Assembly (NCBI GenBank): GCA_963728965.1
Contig: CAVSMH010000014.1
Coordinates: forward strand, 5,656 to 69,655
From: DASQZT01 sp963728965
GTDB taxonomy: Bacteria; Acidobacteriota; Terriglobia; Bryobacterales; Bryobacteraceae
Direction: 5' to 3'
DNA: 64,000 nucleotides
Part shown: positions 8,156 through 15,333 of the stretch, piece after piece
Numbering within the stretch: the stretch's first letter is position 1
How the letters are laid out: each line of letters begins with the position of its first letter
The notes under the pieces: generated by a model
Database searches by the model: none
What the model was told of the DNA's origin: nothing
The model's input: the letters and a program-made list of their open reading frames with translations, nothing else
Program-made: the position numbers and the translations under genes

Positions 8156-8291
8156 GTACATCGCCGGCTCTCACGCTCACAACCGTACTGCGGTACACGC
8201 AAACGTCTGGCCGGGGTGCGCCCCGGTTGCGCGCGTCCGCGCCACAAAGGGCGCGCGGCAAGGGCGCGCGGCAAGGTCTCCCTCTGCTTTC

Positions 8292-8325
8292 GGGGATGCC
8301 AGTGTATCGGCATCCCCGTTCTTTT
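8292..8325 (+). terminator. Rho-independent terminator before the tape-measure gene
   Basis: GGGGATGCC (8292-8300) pairs perfectly with GGCATCCCC (8309-8317) across an 8-base loop, followed by GTTCTTTT. Just upstream, the 13-mer AAGGGCGCGCGGC is tandemly duplicated at 8247-8259 and 8260-8272. Confidence 0.85.
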
Positions 8326-8344
8326 CGTTGAGCACAAGGACAAC

Positions 8345-11269
8345 ATGAACATCATTTCGCAATTGAAAGTCTTGATCGGCGCCGAGAGCGACGGGCTTAA
8401 CCAGGCGCTCGCGCAAACGGAACAGCGGGTATCCGCGTGGAGCGGGAAAGTCTCCGGCCTGCTCTCGGGCGTTTCGTTTGGCGTCGTCAGTATAAGCGCG
8501 CTCGCCGCGGCTGACAAGTTCGAGGAAGCCGCGGTGCGTATTCAGCGTTCGACGGGCGCCACGGGGGAGAAACTCGAAGGGCTGGAACGCTCGTTTGAGA
8601 ACGTCTACAAGAAAACGGCCGCATCGAGCGAGCAGGTATCTCAGACGCTCGCGCTCCTGTCCACGCGCTCTCAGGCCACAGGAAAAGACCTCGAAAACCT
8701 CACGCTGAAGACGATTCAGCTTTCGAAGACGCAACAGGAGGACGTAGGCGCAATCGTTCCGCTCGTGACGCGGGCTTTCGGCGATTGGTCGATTGCCTCC
8801 GCAGACCAGGCGCGCATCATGGACTACTTGCGCGTCACGTCTCAGCAGACCGGAACGCAGGTTACCCGGCTCGCCGAGCAGGTTGTCTACGCGGGCGCTC
8901 CGCTCCGGCAATTGGGATTCAGTTTCGAGCAGGCTACGGCGCTCATCGGCAAGTTCGAGAAAGAGGGCGTCAACACCGAACTCGTACTCGGCGGTATGAA
9001 AACCGCTCTCCAGAAGTTCATGAAGGACGGCATTACCGACACGGCCGCGGCGTGGAAAGAATTCGTGGCCGGCGTGAAAAGCGGGGCTATCTCGGCGCAA
9101 CAGGTAATGCAAGAGGTTGGCGTAAAGCGCGGCGTTGATCTCTACAAGGCAATCACTGAGGGCCGTTTCGAAATTGACGAGATGGTCAATTCCCTCAAGA
9201 AACTGGAGGATCAGGGCGGCCAGAATCTTGAGACGATGCGCTCGAAAACTACCAAGTGGACGCACGAGATAGAGGCACTCATAGCCCGGTGGAAGGATTT
9301 TCTTATCGCCCTTGGGGTAGGGCTTCCGATAATTACGAACCTCGGTGGCGTATTTCTTAAAGTAGGTGGGGCTGCGCTGTCAGTGATCGGCAGCATATCT
9401 ACCGCTCTCCGGTTCGGGCTCGTGGGCGCGCTCTCGACCGTCGAGACGGCCATACTGGCGAGTGGCATTGTGGCGTTCATCGCGGCGCTCACGGCCGGCG
9501 CGTACAAACTCGGCGATGTCATCCAAAAAAAGTTCGCGCCGGGCGGGAATGCCGCTCCGAACCACATTCCGTACCAGGTGTACGGCCACAGCGTTGTACC
9601 GGAAGGGCCTAAGCCGGGCATCCCGGATTCGGTTGTCAGTTACATTGACAGCCTACCGGCGAAGCCGTCCACTCCGGCGCTTGCGGGCAACGGCAAGGGG
9701 GAACAGGACGCGGCCGAAGCTCGGGAGAAGTACCTTAAAGACCTGGCGGCGGCCGAGAGCCTGTTAGGCGTTAATATCGCCAAGCTCCGCGACTCCGGCG
9801 CCGCGCTGGAGATGGTTCGGCAATCGTACCTCAACGGGACGAATGGAATTCTCGTGTATGCGGAGGCGCTCAAGGGCTACAACGCGATTCTGAAGAATAC
9901 GAGCGTCACGCTTGGCGAGTTGTGGGACGCCAAGATGAAGGCCGGGGTTTTGACCGGTCCGACTCCGTTCCAGTTGACGGCGCCGCAAGCGGAGTTCATG
10001 CATCCGGGGCCGAGCCTCGATCAACTGAAGCAACTCCCGCAAACCTTCGATTGGCTGAAAGAGTCCATCGTCCAGACGTACGTACCTATCGGAGAGTTTC
10101 TCAGCCAACAAGCGCTCCTGAACAGCAACGCGGAGATTACCGCGGAGGCGTTCCGCTATTTCGGCGAATCGACCTCAGAGGAGTTGCAAAAGGCGGCCGA
10201 TACCGCGACCGAGAAATATCAGCTCATGGAGGAGAGCGGGATTGCGAGCGCCGAAGCTCTGGAGCGGGCATGGATCAAGGCCGAGCGCGCCATCAACGAG
10301 GCGGACTACGCGAACAACCGGATTTCGAAAGCGGAACACGACGCGCGAGTCAAAAACCTAGATTCCAACGAAGAGGACATGAAGGCCGATACCAAGGCCA
10401 CGAAGACCAAAATTCAGAACCGCTACGACCTGGCACGAGAAACTGAGTCCATGGCGCATCACACGTTCGATTCCATCGAGCGGGGTTTGGCGCAAAACGT
10501 CGTGCAGTGGAAGGGATGGAGCGAAACCATCAAGAACGTTGGCGGCAATCTCGCCACGGACTTTTTGAGCATCTTGCTTAAAGGTCTGTTTAAGCCGCTT
10601 GAGGATCAGTTCGCGAAGCTCGCCGGCAAGGTGGGCGGATGGCTCAGTAAGTTGTGGGGCGGCGGTGGCGGCGGTGGTGCGGCGGATGCAGTAGGAGGGG
10701 CCGCCAGCTCGGCGGGAGGGCTCGGGGGTGGCATCGCGTCCGCCGCATCGAGCAGTCTGTCCGGTTGGGTGCAGGTTGGCGTTTCGGCGCTCTCCGGCAT
10801 CGTGTCCGGGATTCAGCAGTCCCACGCCAACAACAAGCTCGGCGAAATCGAAATCAACACGCGGAGCGCGTTCAACGAAATTTTCAACCTTCGCCGGGAT
10901 CAGTGGGACCAATTCGGCGGGATTCTCTCTAAGTTCGACATGCTCTACACGCGGCTCGGGGATATGTGGGGCGCAATCCGCAACGTGGGCGGCTCCGCGT
11001 CTGCGCCGGCCGTTGGGACTACCCAACTGGAAACTATCGCGTACAACACCACGCTCATTCTGAGCAAGTTCGATCAGTTCATTTTGCCGTGGTGGCAATC
11101 GGACATCACGCCATTGAAAACCGCGTTTGCGACCAGTGGGGCGGCCGGGGGCGCTGGGGTATTCAACTTCAACAATTGCTCATTCGGGCAGGGAACGACA
11201 CAGGGCATGATCCACGATTTCATGAACCAAACGGTACGGATGCTTCGCCTCAGTGGTGCTCGGATCTGA
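8345..11269 (+). CDS. Phage tail tape-measure protein
   Basis: 974 residues from ATG 8345 with AAGGA five bases before it; an in-frame extension to 8216 would read through the terminator. The N-terminal 300 residues follow the PhageMin_Tail/TP901 pattern (long helices; 'KKTAASSEQVSQTLALLSTR', 'VYAGAPLRQLGFSFEQATAL', GVNTELVLGGMKTALQKF). Hydrophobic segments near 315-385 fit the membrane-active middle of tape-measure proteins. A Gly/Ala/Ser-rich stretch lies near 770-800. The protein sets tail length and helps DNA entry. It appears intact, although genes on its 3' side look damaged. Confidence 0.9.
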   Translation: MNIISQLKVLIGAESDGLNQALAQTEQRVSAWSGKVSGLLSGVSFGVVSISALAAADKFEEAAVRIQRSTGATGEKLEGLERSFENVYKKTAASSEQVSQTLALLSTRSQATGKDLENLTLKTIQLSKTQQEDVGAIVPLVTRAFGDWSIASADQARIMDYLRVTSQQTGTQVTRLAEQVVYAGAPLRQLGFSFEQATALIGKFEKEGVNTELVLGGMKTALQKFMKDGITDTAAAWKEFVAGVKSGAISAQQVMQEVGVKRGVDLYKAITEGRFEIDEMVNSLKKLEDQGGQNLETMRSKTTKWTHEIEALIARWKDFLIALGVGLPIITNLGGVFLKVGGAALSVIGSISTALRFGLVGALSTVETAILASGIVAFIAALTAGAYKLGDVIQKKFAPGGNAAPNHIPYQVYGHSVVPEGPKPGIPDSVVSYIDSLPAKPSTPALAGNGKGEQDAAEAREKYLKDLAAAESLLGVNIAKLRDSGAALEMVRQSYLNGTNGILVYAEALKGYNAILKNTSVTLGELWDAKMKAGVLTGPTPFQLTAPQAEFMHPGPSLDQLKQLPQTFDWLKESIVQTYVPIGEFLSQQALLNSNAEITAEAFRYFGESTSEELQKAADTATEKYQLMEESGIASAEALERAWIKAERAINEADYANNRISKAEHDARVKNLDSNEEDMKADTKATKTKIQNRYDLARETESMAHHTFDSIERGLAQNVVQWKGWSETIKNVGGNLATDFLSILLKGLFKPLEDQFAKLAGKVGGWLSKLWGGGGGGGAADAVGGAASSAGGLGGGIASAASSSLSGWVQVGVSALSGIVSGIQQSHANNKLGEIEINTRSAFNEIFNLRRDQWDQFGGILSKFDMLYTRLGDMWGAIRNVGGSASAPAVGTTQLETIAYNTTLILSKFDQFILPWWQSDITPLKTAFATSGAAGGAGVFNFNNCSFGQGTTQGMIHDFMNQTVRMLRLSGARI

Positions 11270-11343
11270 CGCCATGGGGATACACCTCAAGTACAGACGC
11301 TTCCTCGTTGGTGCTGCTCATCGGTAACGTGGGCGGCGCCAAC

Positions 11344-11679
11344 ATGGCGGGGCGGCGCTACCCGGCTCGGCCGGGCAGTGGCGGTGGCGTGGGCGCAATT
11401 GCGCTCTACGCCGTGGGCACGGTGGGGATTCAGGCGGACGCGGCGGATGCCGGCCGGGAGCACGTCGGTTACGGCTTCGCCGTCCTAGTTGAGCGGGCCT
11501 ACGGCGATTTCCTCGGGGACGCCGATTCAGCTTGCGGTAACAGCAGCGGGGAGCACATTCCCCGGTTCCGGCCTGGCGGTATTCATCTAACCTCTGAGCA
11601 GAGCCAAAAGGCGGCTTGGGGTGCTACTGGAAGCCGCACGCTCGCCGGTCCCAGGACAACCTCGAAGAACAAACCATGA
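11344..11679 (+). CDS. Possible phage tail-region ORF, uncertain
   Basis: The stretch after the tape-measure stop has no clear gene. This frame (111 residues) ends in a four-base ATGA overlap with the next gene and has plausible codon composition (third-position GC about 69 percent, second lower), so it is the best candidate. The protein is rich in Gly and Ala with no family match. An ATG at 11274 five bases after the tape-measure stop opens only 17 codons (MGIHLKYRRFLVGAAHR), and a third frame encodes a protein-like segment interrupted by stops. I suspect a frameshifted tail gene. Confidence 0.3.
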   Translation: MAGRRYPARPGSGGGVGAIALYAVGTVGIQADAADAGREHVGYGFAVLVERAYGDFLGDADSACGNSSGEHIPRFRPGGIHLTSEQSQKAAWGATGSRTLAGPRTTSKNKP

Positions 11680-12059
11680 AAGATATATTTCGCGTTTTCA
11701 GGAAAGCGCGCCGCAACCGCTCAATGGAACTCGGCGCTAAGGCGATCCAACTTTGTCAAAACCCGGTGCAGACGTTGATAAACGCGTACCGGGCGGAATG
11801 TGGGTTCGACCCATTCCCCAACGAGTTGTTGCAGGATTACGCCGCCCGTGCGGCCGGCACGTCGCGCGAGGTGTTCGACCGGTACGGCTCGATCATACGC
11901 AACGGAGCGAAGGTTCCGGCCGAGATGGCCGAGTTGCACGCGTGGTCCGAACGTGTTGGAAAGCGGGCAGTGCTTCTCATCATTCAAGAGCGCCTCGGCA
12001 TAACGGGAGACGCGGTCCAGGAAAGGAAAGTCAATGTTGGTCGGGCTGGAAAACGGTAG
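11676..12059 (+). CDS. Hypothetical phage protein
   Basis: 127 residues, helical, basic at both ends. ATG 11676 overlaps the previous stop. A stretch near residues 33-70 (INAYRAECGFDPFPNELLQDY) is well structured in appearance, but I do not recognise a family. It lies in the tail region, so an assembly or accessory tail role is possible. Confidence 0.5.
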   Translation: MKDIFRVFRKARRNRSMELGAKAIQLCQNPVQTLINAYRAECGFDPFPNELLQDYAARAAGTSREVFDRYGSIIRNGAKVPAEMAELHAWSERVGKRAVLLIIQERLGITGDAVQERKVNVGRAGKR

Positions 12060-12469
12060 CGGTCCCATATCCCACGGTACGCACCCCGTGACACCGGCTG
12101 ACGACGCCGCGGGCAGTGCAGCGATTGACACGAGGTTAACGAGCATCACGGCTGTGATTGCTCAGGTTCTCAGGGGCGGCCGGTGTTGCCTACCGGCCGA
12201 TGCGGCGATGTCGTGGAGCGGCGGGACGCTCACAGTAGGCGACGGCGCCGTTTACGTTTTGACGGCTGGCGATGTGGTCAAACTGGATTGCCATCGGGCA
12301 GTAGAGGGGTACGCACGTCGGAGCCAGTCAACGCGTGGCGTCCGCGGTGTGGGGGTCCAGGGAAGAACGCGCGGTTCACACCGGCGGAACGGGTTTCAAT
12401 TACGCCGATTGGAAGGCGAGCGGACAGGACGTTAACTCAACGCCGGAGGCTCACCAATCAAATCAATAG
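12034..12469 (+). pseudogene. Frameshifted tail/fibre-like gene
   Basis: ATG 12034 opens a frame whose first 90 residues look like a real protein (CCLPADAAMSWSGGTLTVGD, AVYVLTAGDVVKLDC). After about 12300 this frame becomes arginine-rich nonsense to its stop at 12435. The +1 frame from 12305 to TAG 12467 reads instead like protein: THVGASQRVASAVWGSREER, then HTGGTGFNYADWKASGQDVN. The YADWKASGQDVNS pattern resembles sequences near the end of parallel beta-helix domains in tail spikes and pectate-lyase-like proteins. A single-base slip near 12301-12310 (GTAGAGGGGT, a G run) would join the two. It may be decay or, less likely, programmed frameshifting. Confidence 0.45.
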
Positions 12470-12746
12470 GATACGGGGTGGGGGTGTCCAAATCTCTGGC
12501 ACCTCCAAACATAGACCGTGATGGCCGTCGTTTACGCGTGCGGACAGGTTTTGAAACTATTGACAGGTTTCTGGCACGTCATAGCACCCGGTTGAGGTGT
12601 GCTGCTGATTCGTGCGTGAATCTTGGGATTTTCTGAGCCACGCCTGTTAGGTGCTCAATCTCGCTGTTGGGTGGGAGAGCCTAAATAATCTGGTAAACCT
12701 GGCAAAACCTGTCACGGCGGGTTCATTTACGGGCAGAGGAGGAGAC
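12470..12746. other. Intergenic stretch without clear gene
   Basis: About 280 bases between the tail remnant and the next gene. A TTGACA at 12560-12565 is present but no good -10 box follows at the right distance. The segment is less GC-rich than its surroundings. No hairpin terminator or repeat stands out. Confidence 0.3.
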
Positions 12747-13112
12747 TTGAAAACGAATTTTGCAGCGGAGGTGAAACGGCCGGCGATAGCGGGGTTTCTC
12801 TCGCAATTGGCGCCCGGCGAGGTGCCAACTGACCGAGCGGAGCTTGAGGGATTGGCGGTAACGATGGTCCGCTCCGAATTGGCGAGCCGAGCGTTGAACG
12901 CCGGTAATGTGGCACGGAGAGGCGAGGTTCAGAATTTGCTCAAGCGCGGCAAGGGCAACCAGGTGGCCTTGCGCTCCGAACTTGCCGAACTTGACCGGGT
13001 GATAGGACGGTTCAACGCGGCACTCCGGTTCCTGGACGCGATGCGGGGGGCGGTATCCGGCGCTCAGCCGTTGATGGAGAGGGGTGCAAATGGCAAATCT
13101 GTGCCTCTCTGA
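12747..13112 (+). CDS. Hypothetical phage protein
   Basis: 121 residues from TTG 12747, chosen because AGAGGAGGAG lies directly upstream at ideal distance; a GTG at 12651 in the same frame has no ribosome site. The protein is helical with many charged residues and ends in a likely coiled coil (residues 70-110). No family recognised. Its 3' end overlaps the HTH gene by 23 bases, so both are probably expressed together with the integrase module. Confidence 0.5.
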   Translation: MKTNFAAEVKRPAIAGFLSQLAPGEVPTDRAELEGLAVTMVRSELASRALNAGNVARRGEVQNLLKRGKGNQVALRSELAELDRVIGRFNAALRFLDAMRGAVSGAQPLMERGANGKSVPL

Positions 13113-13347
13113 GCACGGAGTGAGCGACCGTGTGCCGGTGAACGGCCGGATGCCAGTCTGCGACATCGCGAGACGCCTTGCAATCGGGAAAATGGCTGTC
13201 TACGAGATGCTCGAACGCGGCATCCTGCCGGGTATTCGCCTCGGGCGGCGATGGATCGTAACCCGCCAAGCGTACGAACAGTGGGAGCGTTCGTGCGGTC
13301 TTCAGGACGCTATTCCTATTGACACAAAACAACATGTTGTTTTATGA
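13090..13347 (+). CDS. Excisionase-family HTH protein
   Basis: 85 residues. Residues about 21-70 show the winged HTH of the excisionase/HTH_17 family: PVCDIARRLAIGKMAVYEML followed by ERGILPGIRLGRRWIV and an AYEQWE tail. ATG 13090 has GGAGAGGGG upstream. Placed just before the integrase, it is likely to act as the recombination directionality factor or as a regulator of integration. The last codons lie in an 18-bp perfect palindrome. Confidence 0.75.
   Translation: MANLCLSEHGVSDRVPVNGRMPVCDIARRLAIGKMAVYEMLERGILPGIRLGRRWIVTRQAYEQWERSCGLQDAIPIDTKQHVVL
13326..13343. repeat. 18-bp perfect palindrome
   Basis: AAAACAACATGTTGTTTT is a perfect palindrome without loop. It covers the last codons of the HTH gene and sits before a possible downstream start. 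It is AT-rich within a GC-rich background and has no long T run, so an operator is more likely than a terminator. Confidence 0.6.
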
Positions 13348-13354
13348 TTGAGGC

Positions 13355-13594
13355 ATGAAATGCCTGATGGTTCTGCTCGGTATCGCGGTGGCGGCCATCG
13401 CCCAACAACACGCCTTGCCGAATCCGGAAGTTCTAAAATGGCAGTTTGAAGCCCAAGAACGAGAACGCGCGGTCAGCCGGCGAATCGACTTCCAGCAAAC
13501 ACGGCAAGGAGACAAGCGAGCCCCACAAGGTAAACCGGCCAAAACCGGCCGAAAGGTGGTCAATGTCCATCGATCCGCGAACCATTCCCGATAG
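13355..13594 (+). CDS. Possible small secreted or membrane protein
   Basis: 79 residues with a signal-like hydrophobic N-terminus (CLMVLLGIAVAAIAQQ) followed by a charged, basic tail. No Shine-Dalgarno at good distance (GAGG is too close). It overlaps the next gene by 32 bases. It may be a real phage accessory gene or chance. Confidence 0.35.
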   Translation: MKCLMVLLGIAVAAIAQQHALPNPEVLKWQFEAQERERAVSRRIDFQQTRQGDKRAPQGKPAKTGRKVVNVHRSANHSR

Positions 13595-13757
13595 CGTGCT
13601 AAAGAGCGAGTGGGCGCGGCGTACGTCCCTCAAGCGGACCCGTTTCGGCGCGGGTACCGGGCGGCCAAGGGTGCAGAAGGTCTGCGATATTTGCGGCGCC
13701 GAAGTATCGGGTGCTCGCGAATTCCGTAAGCATAGGGCCGGTCATGCCAGTTTATAA
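13563..13757 (+). CDS. Small C2H2-like zinc-finger protein
   Basis: 64 residues from ATG 13563 with AAAGGTGG upstream. CDICG near residue 42 with an H-x4-H ending (HRAGH) gives a C2H2-like metal site after a basic stretch (KRTRFGAGTGRPRVQK). Small proteins of this kind are frequent next to phage integrases; DNA binding is likely but the target is unknown. It overlaps the integrase start by 14 bases. Confidence 0.5.
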   Translation: MSIDPRTIPDSVLKSEWARRTSLKRTRFGAGTGRPRVQKVCDICGAEVSGAREFRKHRAGHASL

Positions 13758-15112
13758 GCGCAAGTACAAGTCGGGAGATGTGGTATGGTCGTACCTCTTC
13801 TCCGGTCCCGGCGCTACGCGGGAGGATAGGCGTCAATGTACGGCATCCGGGTTCAACAGCAAGAAAGAGGCACAGGACGCGGAGGCCGCACGCCGCGTAG
13901 AGGAGCAACAGAAATTCGATTTGGCGAAAGCCGGCGCGGTCGTTACCGTCTCGGCGGAACTCCCTAAAACGCTGTCCATGCTGCTCGATGAGTTCTTTAA
14001 ACAACACGCGGAGGAGAGCCTTGCGCCAAAAACCATCGAGCGATACCGCGAGTGTGCCGCGTACCTGGCTCCTGAATTGGCGGCGATGCCCTTGGCGGAT
14101 ATCACCCCGCTTCATCTCAACCGTGAGTGGAAGCGGCTATTAAACTCGGGAGGGCATTCCCGCCGAACCAAGGCACCGCGGCCGATGACTGCAAAAACCG
14201 TCCGCAATATCGCGGGGGTAGTATCTTCGGCGTTCGGACGCGCAGTGAAATGGGGCTTGCTCCCAGTCAATCCGTGTACCGCCAGTGAACCGCCTAGCAG
14301 GTTGCTGAAAAAGGGTATTTCGATGCCCGAAAGCACCCAATGTCTCGCTCCGTCAAACGTAGAATCAACAGTTTGCGGCTGTTGGTAAGTGCCATTCTAA
14401 GTAGTCCGGGGACTTTTTCAGCAGCCTGCTAGAGTTCCAAAGCGCCGAGGCGTTGCTCTCACCACTGCTCAACAGGATCTCTTAATCGAGGCGGCGAGCG
14501 GTCCATGGTGCCTCGCAATGTTCCTTGAAATGGATGCTGCGCTCGGTGCGCGCCGCGGCGAAGTGTTGGCGCTCCGCTGGGCTGACATCGAGAACGGGCG
14601 GACCGTAATCGGGCGCTCGCTCTGCCAAACGAAAAGCGGAGTGCAATTCAAGAGCACCAAGACAGACGAAATTCGCGTGCTCGGTTTGCCTGCCTCCACG
14701 CTCACGGCCCTGGAAACTCACCGCAAGCGGCAAGCGGAGTTCCGCCAGCAGTTCGGCGGCGACTATCGGGCCGATCTGGATCTAATCTTCGCAAATCCCG
14801 ATGGTTCCCCACTCAAACCGGACTCCATTTCATCCGCCGTCTCTGCCCTGTTCAAGCGCCTTAAGATCCCCAAGCCGAAAGGCGCGGCTCTACACCTCCT
14901 CCGGCACAGCCACGGTTCACACATGCTCGCCAATGGCGTTCCTCTACCGGCCGTGTCTGCTCGTTTTGGGGCACTCCTCCGTCCGTGTGACCGCAGACGT
15001 GTACGCTCATGCGATCCATGGGCAAGACGATGAGGCGGTTCGGCGATGGGAGGAGTTCCAGCAACGTAGTCGCGCTTCAGACGCCTCTACTCCATCGGGG
15101 AAGGTGCAGTGA
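13744..15112 (+). pseudogene. Tyrosine integrase, broken by insertion and frameshift
   Basis: ATG 13744 starts a phage-type tyrosine recombinase: N-terminal arm and SAM-like core-binding domain (LDEFFKQHAEESLAPKTIER) and the catalytic part (ARRGEVLALRW with the first Arg, LHLLRHSHGS with His and Arg, LGHSSVRVTADVYAHA with the last His and Tyr). At 14298 a 131-bp element interrupts it and brings a stop at 14386. Removing the element and one CTAG restores the frame exactly (ccg cct aga gtt cca). A second lesion is an extra T in the run 14964-14967, which shifts the frame before the catalytic Tyr. The enzyme cannot be functional as read. Confidence 0.9.
14298..14428. mobile_element. 131-bp MITE-like element in the integrase
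   Basis: The ends are inverted repeats: CAGGTTGCTGAAAAAG on the left and, reading inward on the other strand, CAGGCTGCTGAAAAAG on the right (15 of 16 identical). It is flanked by CTAG at 14294-14297 and 14429-14432, a four-base target duplication. There is no transposase gene inside. It is therefore a non-autonomous element that would need a partner transposase with the same ends. Element plus duplication is 135 bp, a multiple of three, but the element has in-frame stops. Confidence 0.9.
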
Positions 15113-15140
15113 GGAGTCTCCGGGGACGTGCGGCAAAAGA

Positions 15141-15160
15141 TCCTAGCGCGTCCTAGCGCG
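15141..15160. repeat. Tandem 10-mer near the presumed attachment site
   Basis: TCCTAGCGCG is repeated twice without gap, 24 bases from the tRNA 3' end. The position between integrase and tRNA suggests integrase arm or core sites, although this is inference. TAGCGC also occurs in the tRNA acceptor stem. Confidence 0.45.
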
Positions 15161-15183
15161 TTCCTTGCAACTCTATGGAAATA

Positions 15184-15258
15184 TGGTAGCGCTAACGGGA
15201 ATCGAACCCGTATTTAAGCCTTGAGAGGGCTCCGTCCTAACCGTTAGACGATAGCGCC
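15184..15258 (-). tRNA. tRNA-Glu (anticodon CTC)
   Basis: The minus strand folds as a complete cloverleaf: acceptor GGCGCTA with TAGCGCT, discriminator A and encoded CCA at 15184-15186; anticodon loop CTCTCAA gives CTC (Glu); the T arm has GGTTCGATTCC. The gene is intact. The integrase remnant ends 71 bases from its 3' end, a common arrangement because phage integrases often use tRNA 3' ends as attB. Confidence 0.95.
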
Positions 15259-15333
15259 GTAGACTGTTTCATTCTACCAGAGCGCTCGCCAGCGGTGAGC
15301 GCAATTCTTGCCGCCGCGGGATAATGGAGGAGA

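Larger units (their letters stand above)
1..15160. mobile_element. Cryptic prophage remnant (left end outside window)
   Basis: The block holds phage-type genes: HNH endonuclease, DUF1376 replication protein, sigma-like regulator, tail tape-measure protein, two excisionase-like HTH proteins and a tyrosine integrase that ends just before a tRNA-Glu gene. Genes are short, tightly packed and mostly plus strand, unlike the host genes to the right. No terminase, portal, capsid or lysis gene is recognisable, and the integrase is broken, so the element looks immobile. The left boundary is not in the window. The right boundary is inferred to lie between the integrase end (15112) and the tRNA 3' end (15184). 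Confidence 0.8.

Noticed and set aside
8247..8272. Tandem 13-mer AAGGGCGCGCGGC considered as a CRISPR-like or origin repeat
   Set aside because: Only two copies without spacers; probably a local duplication.
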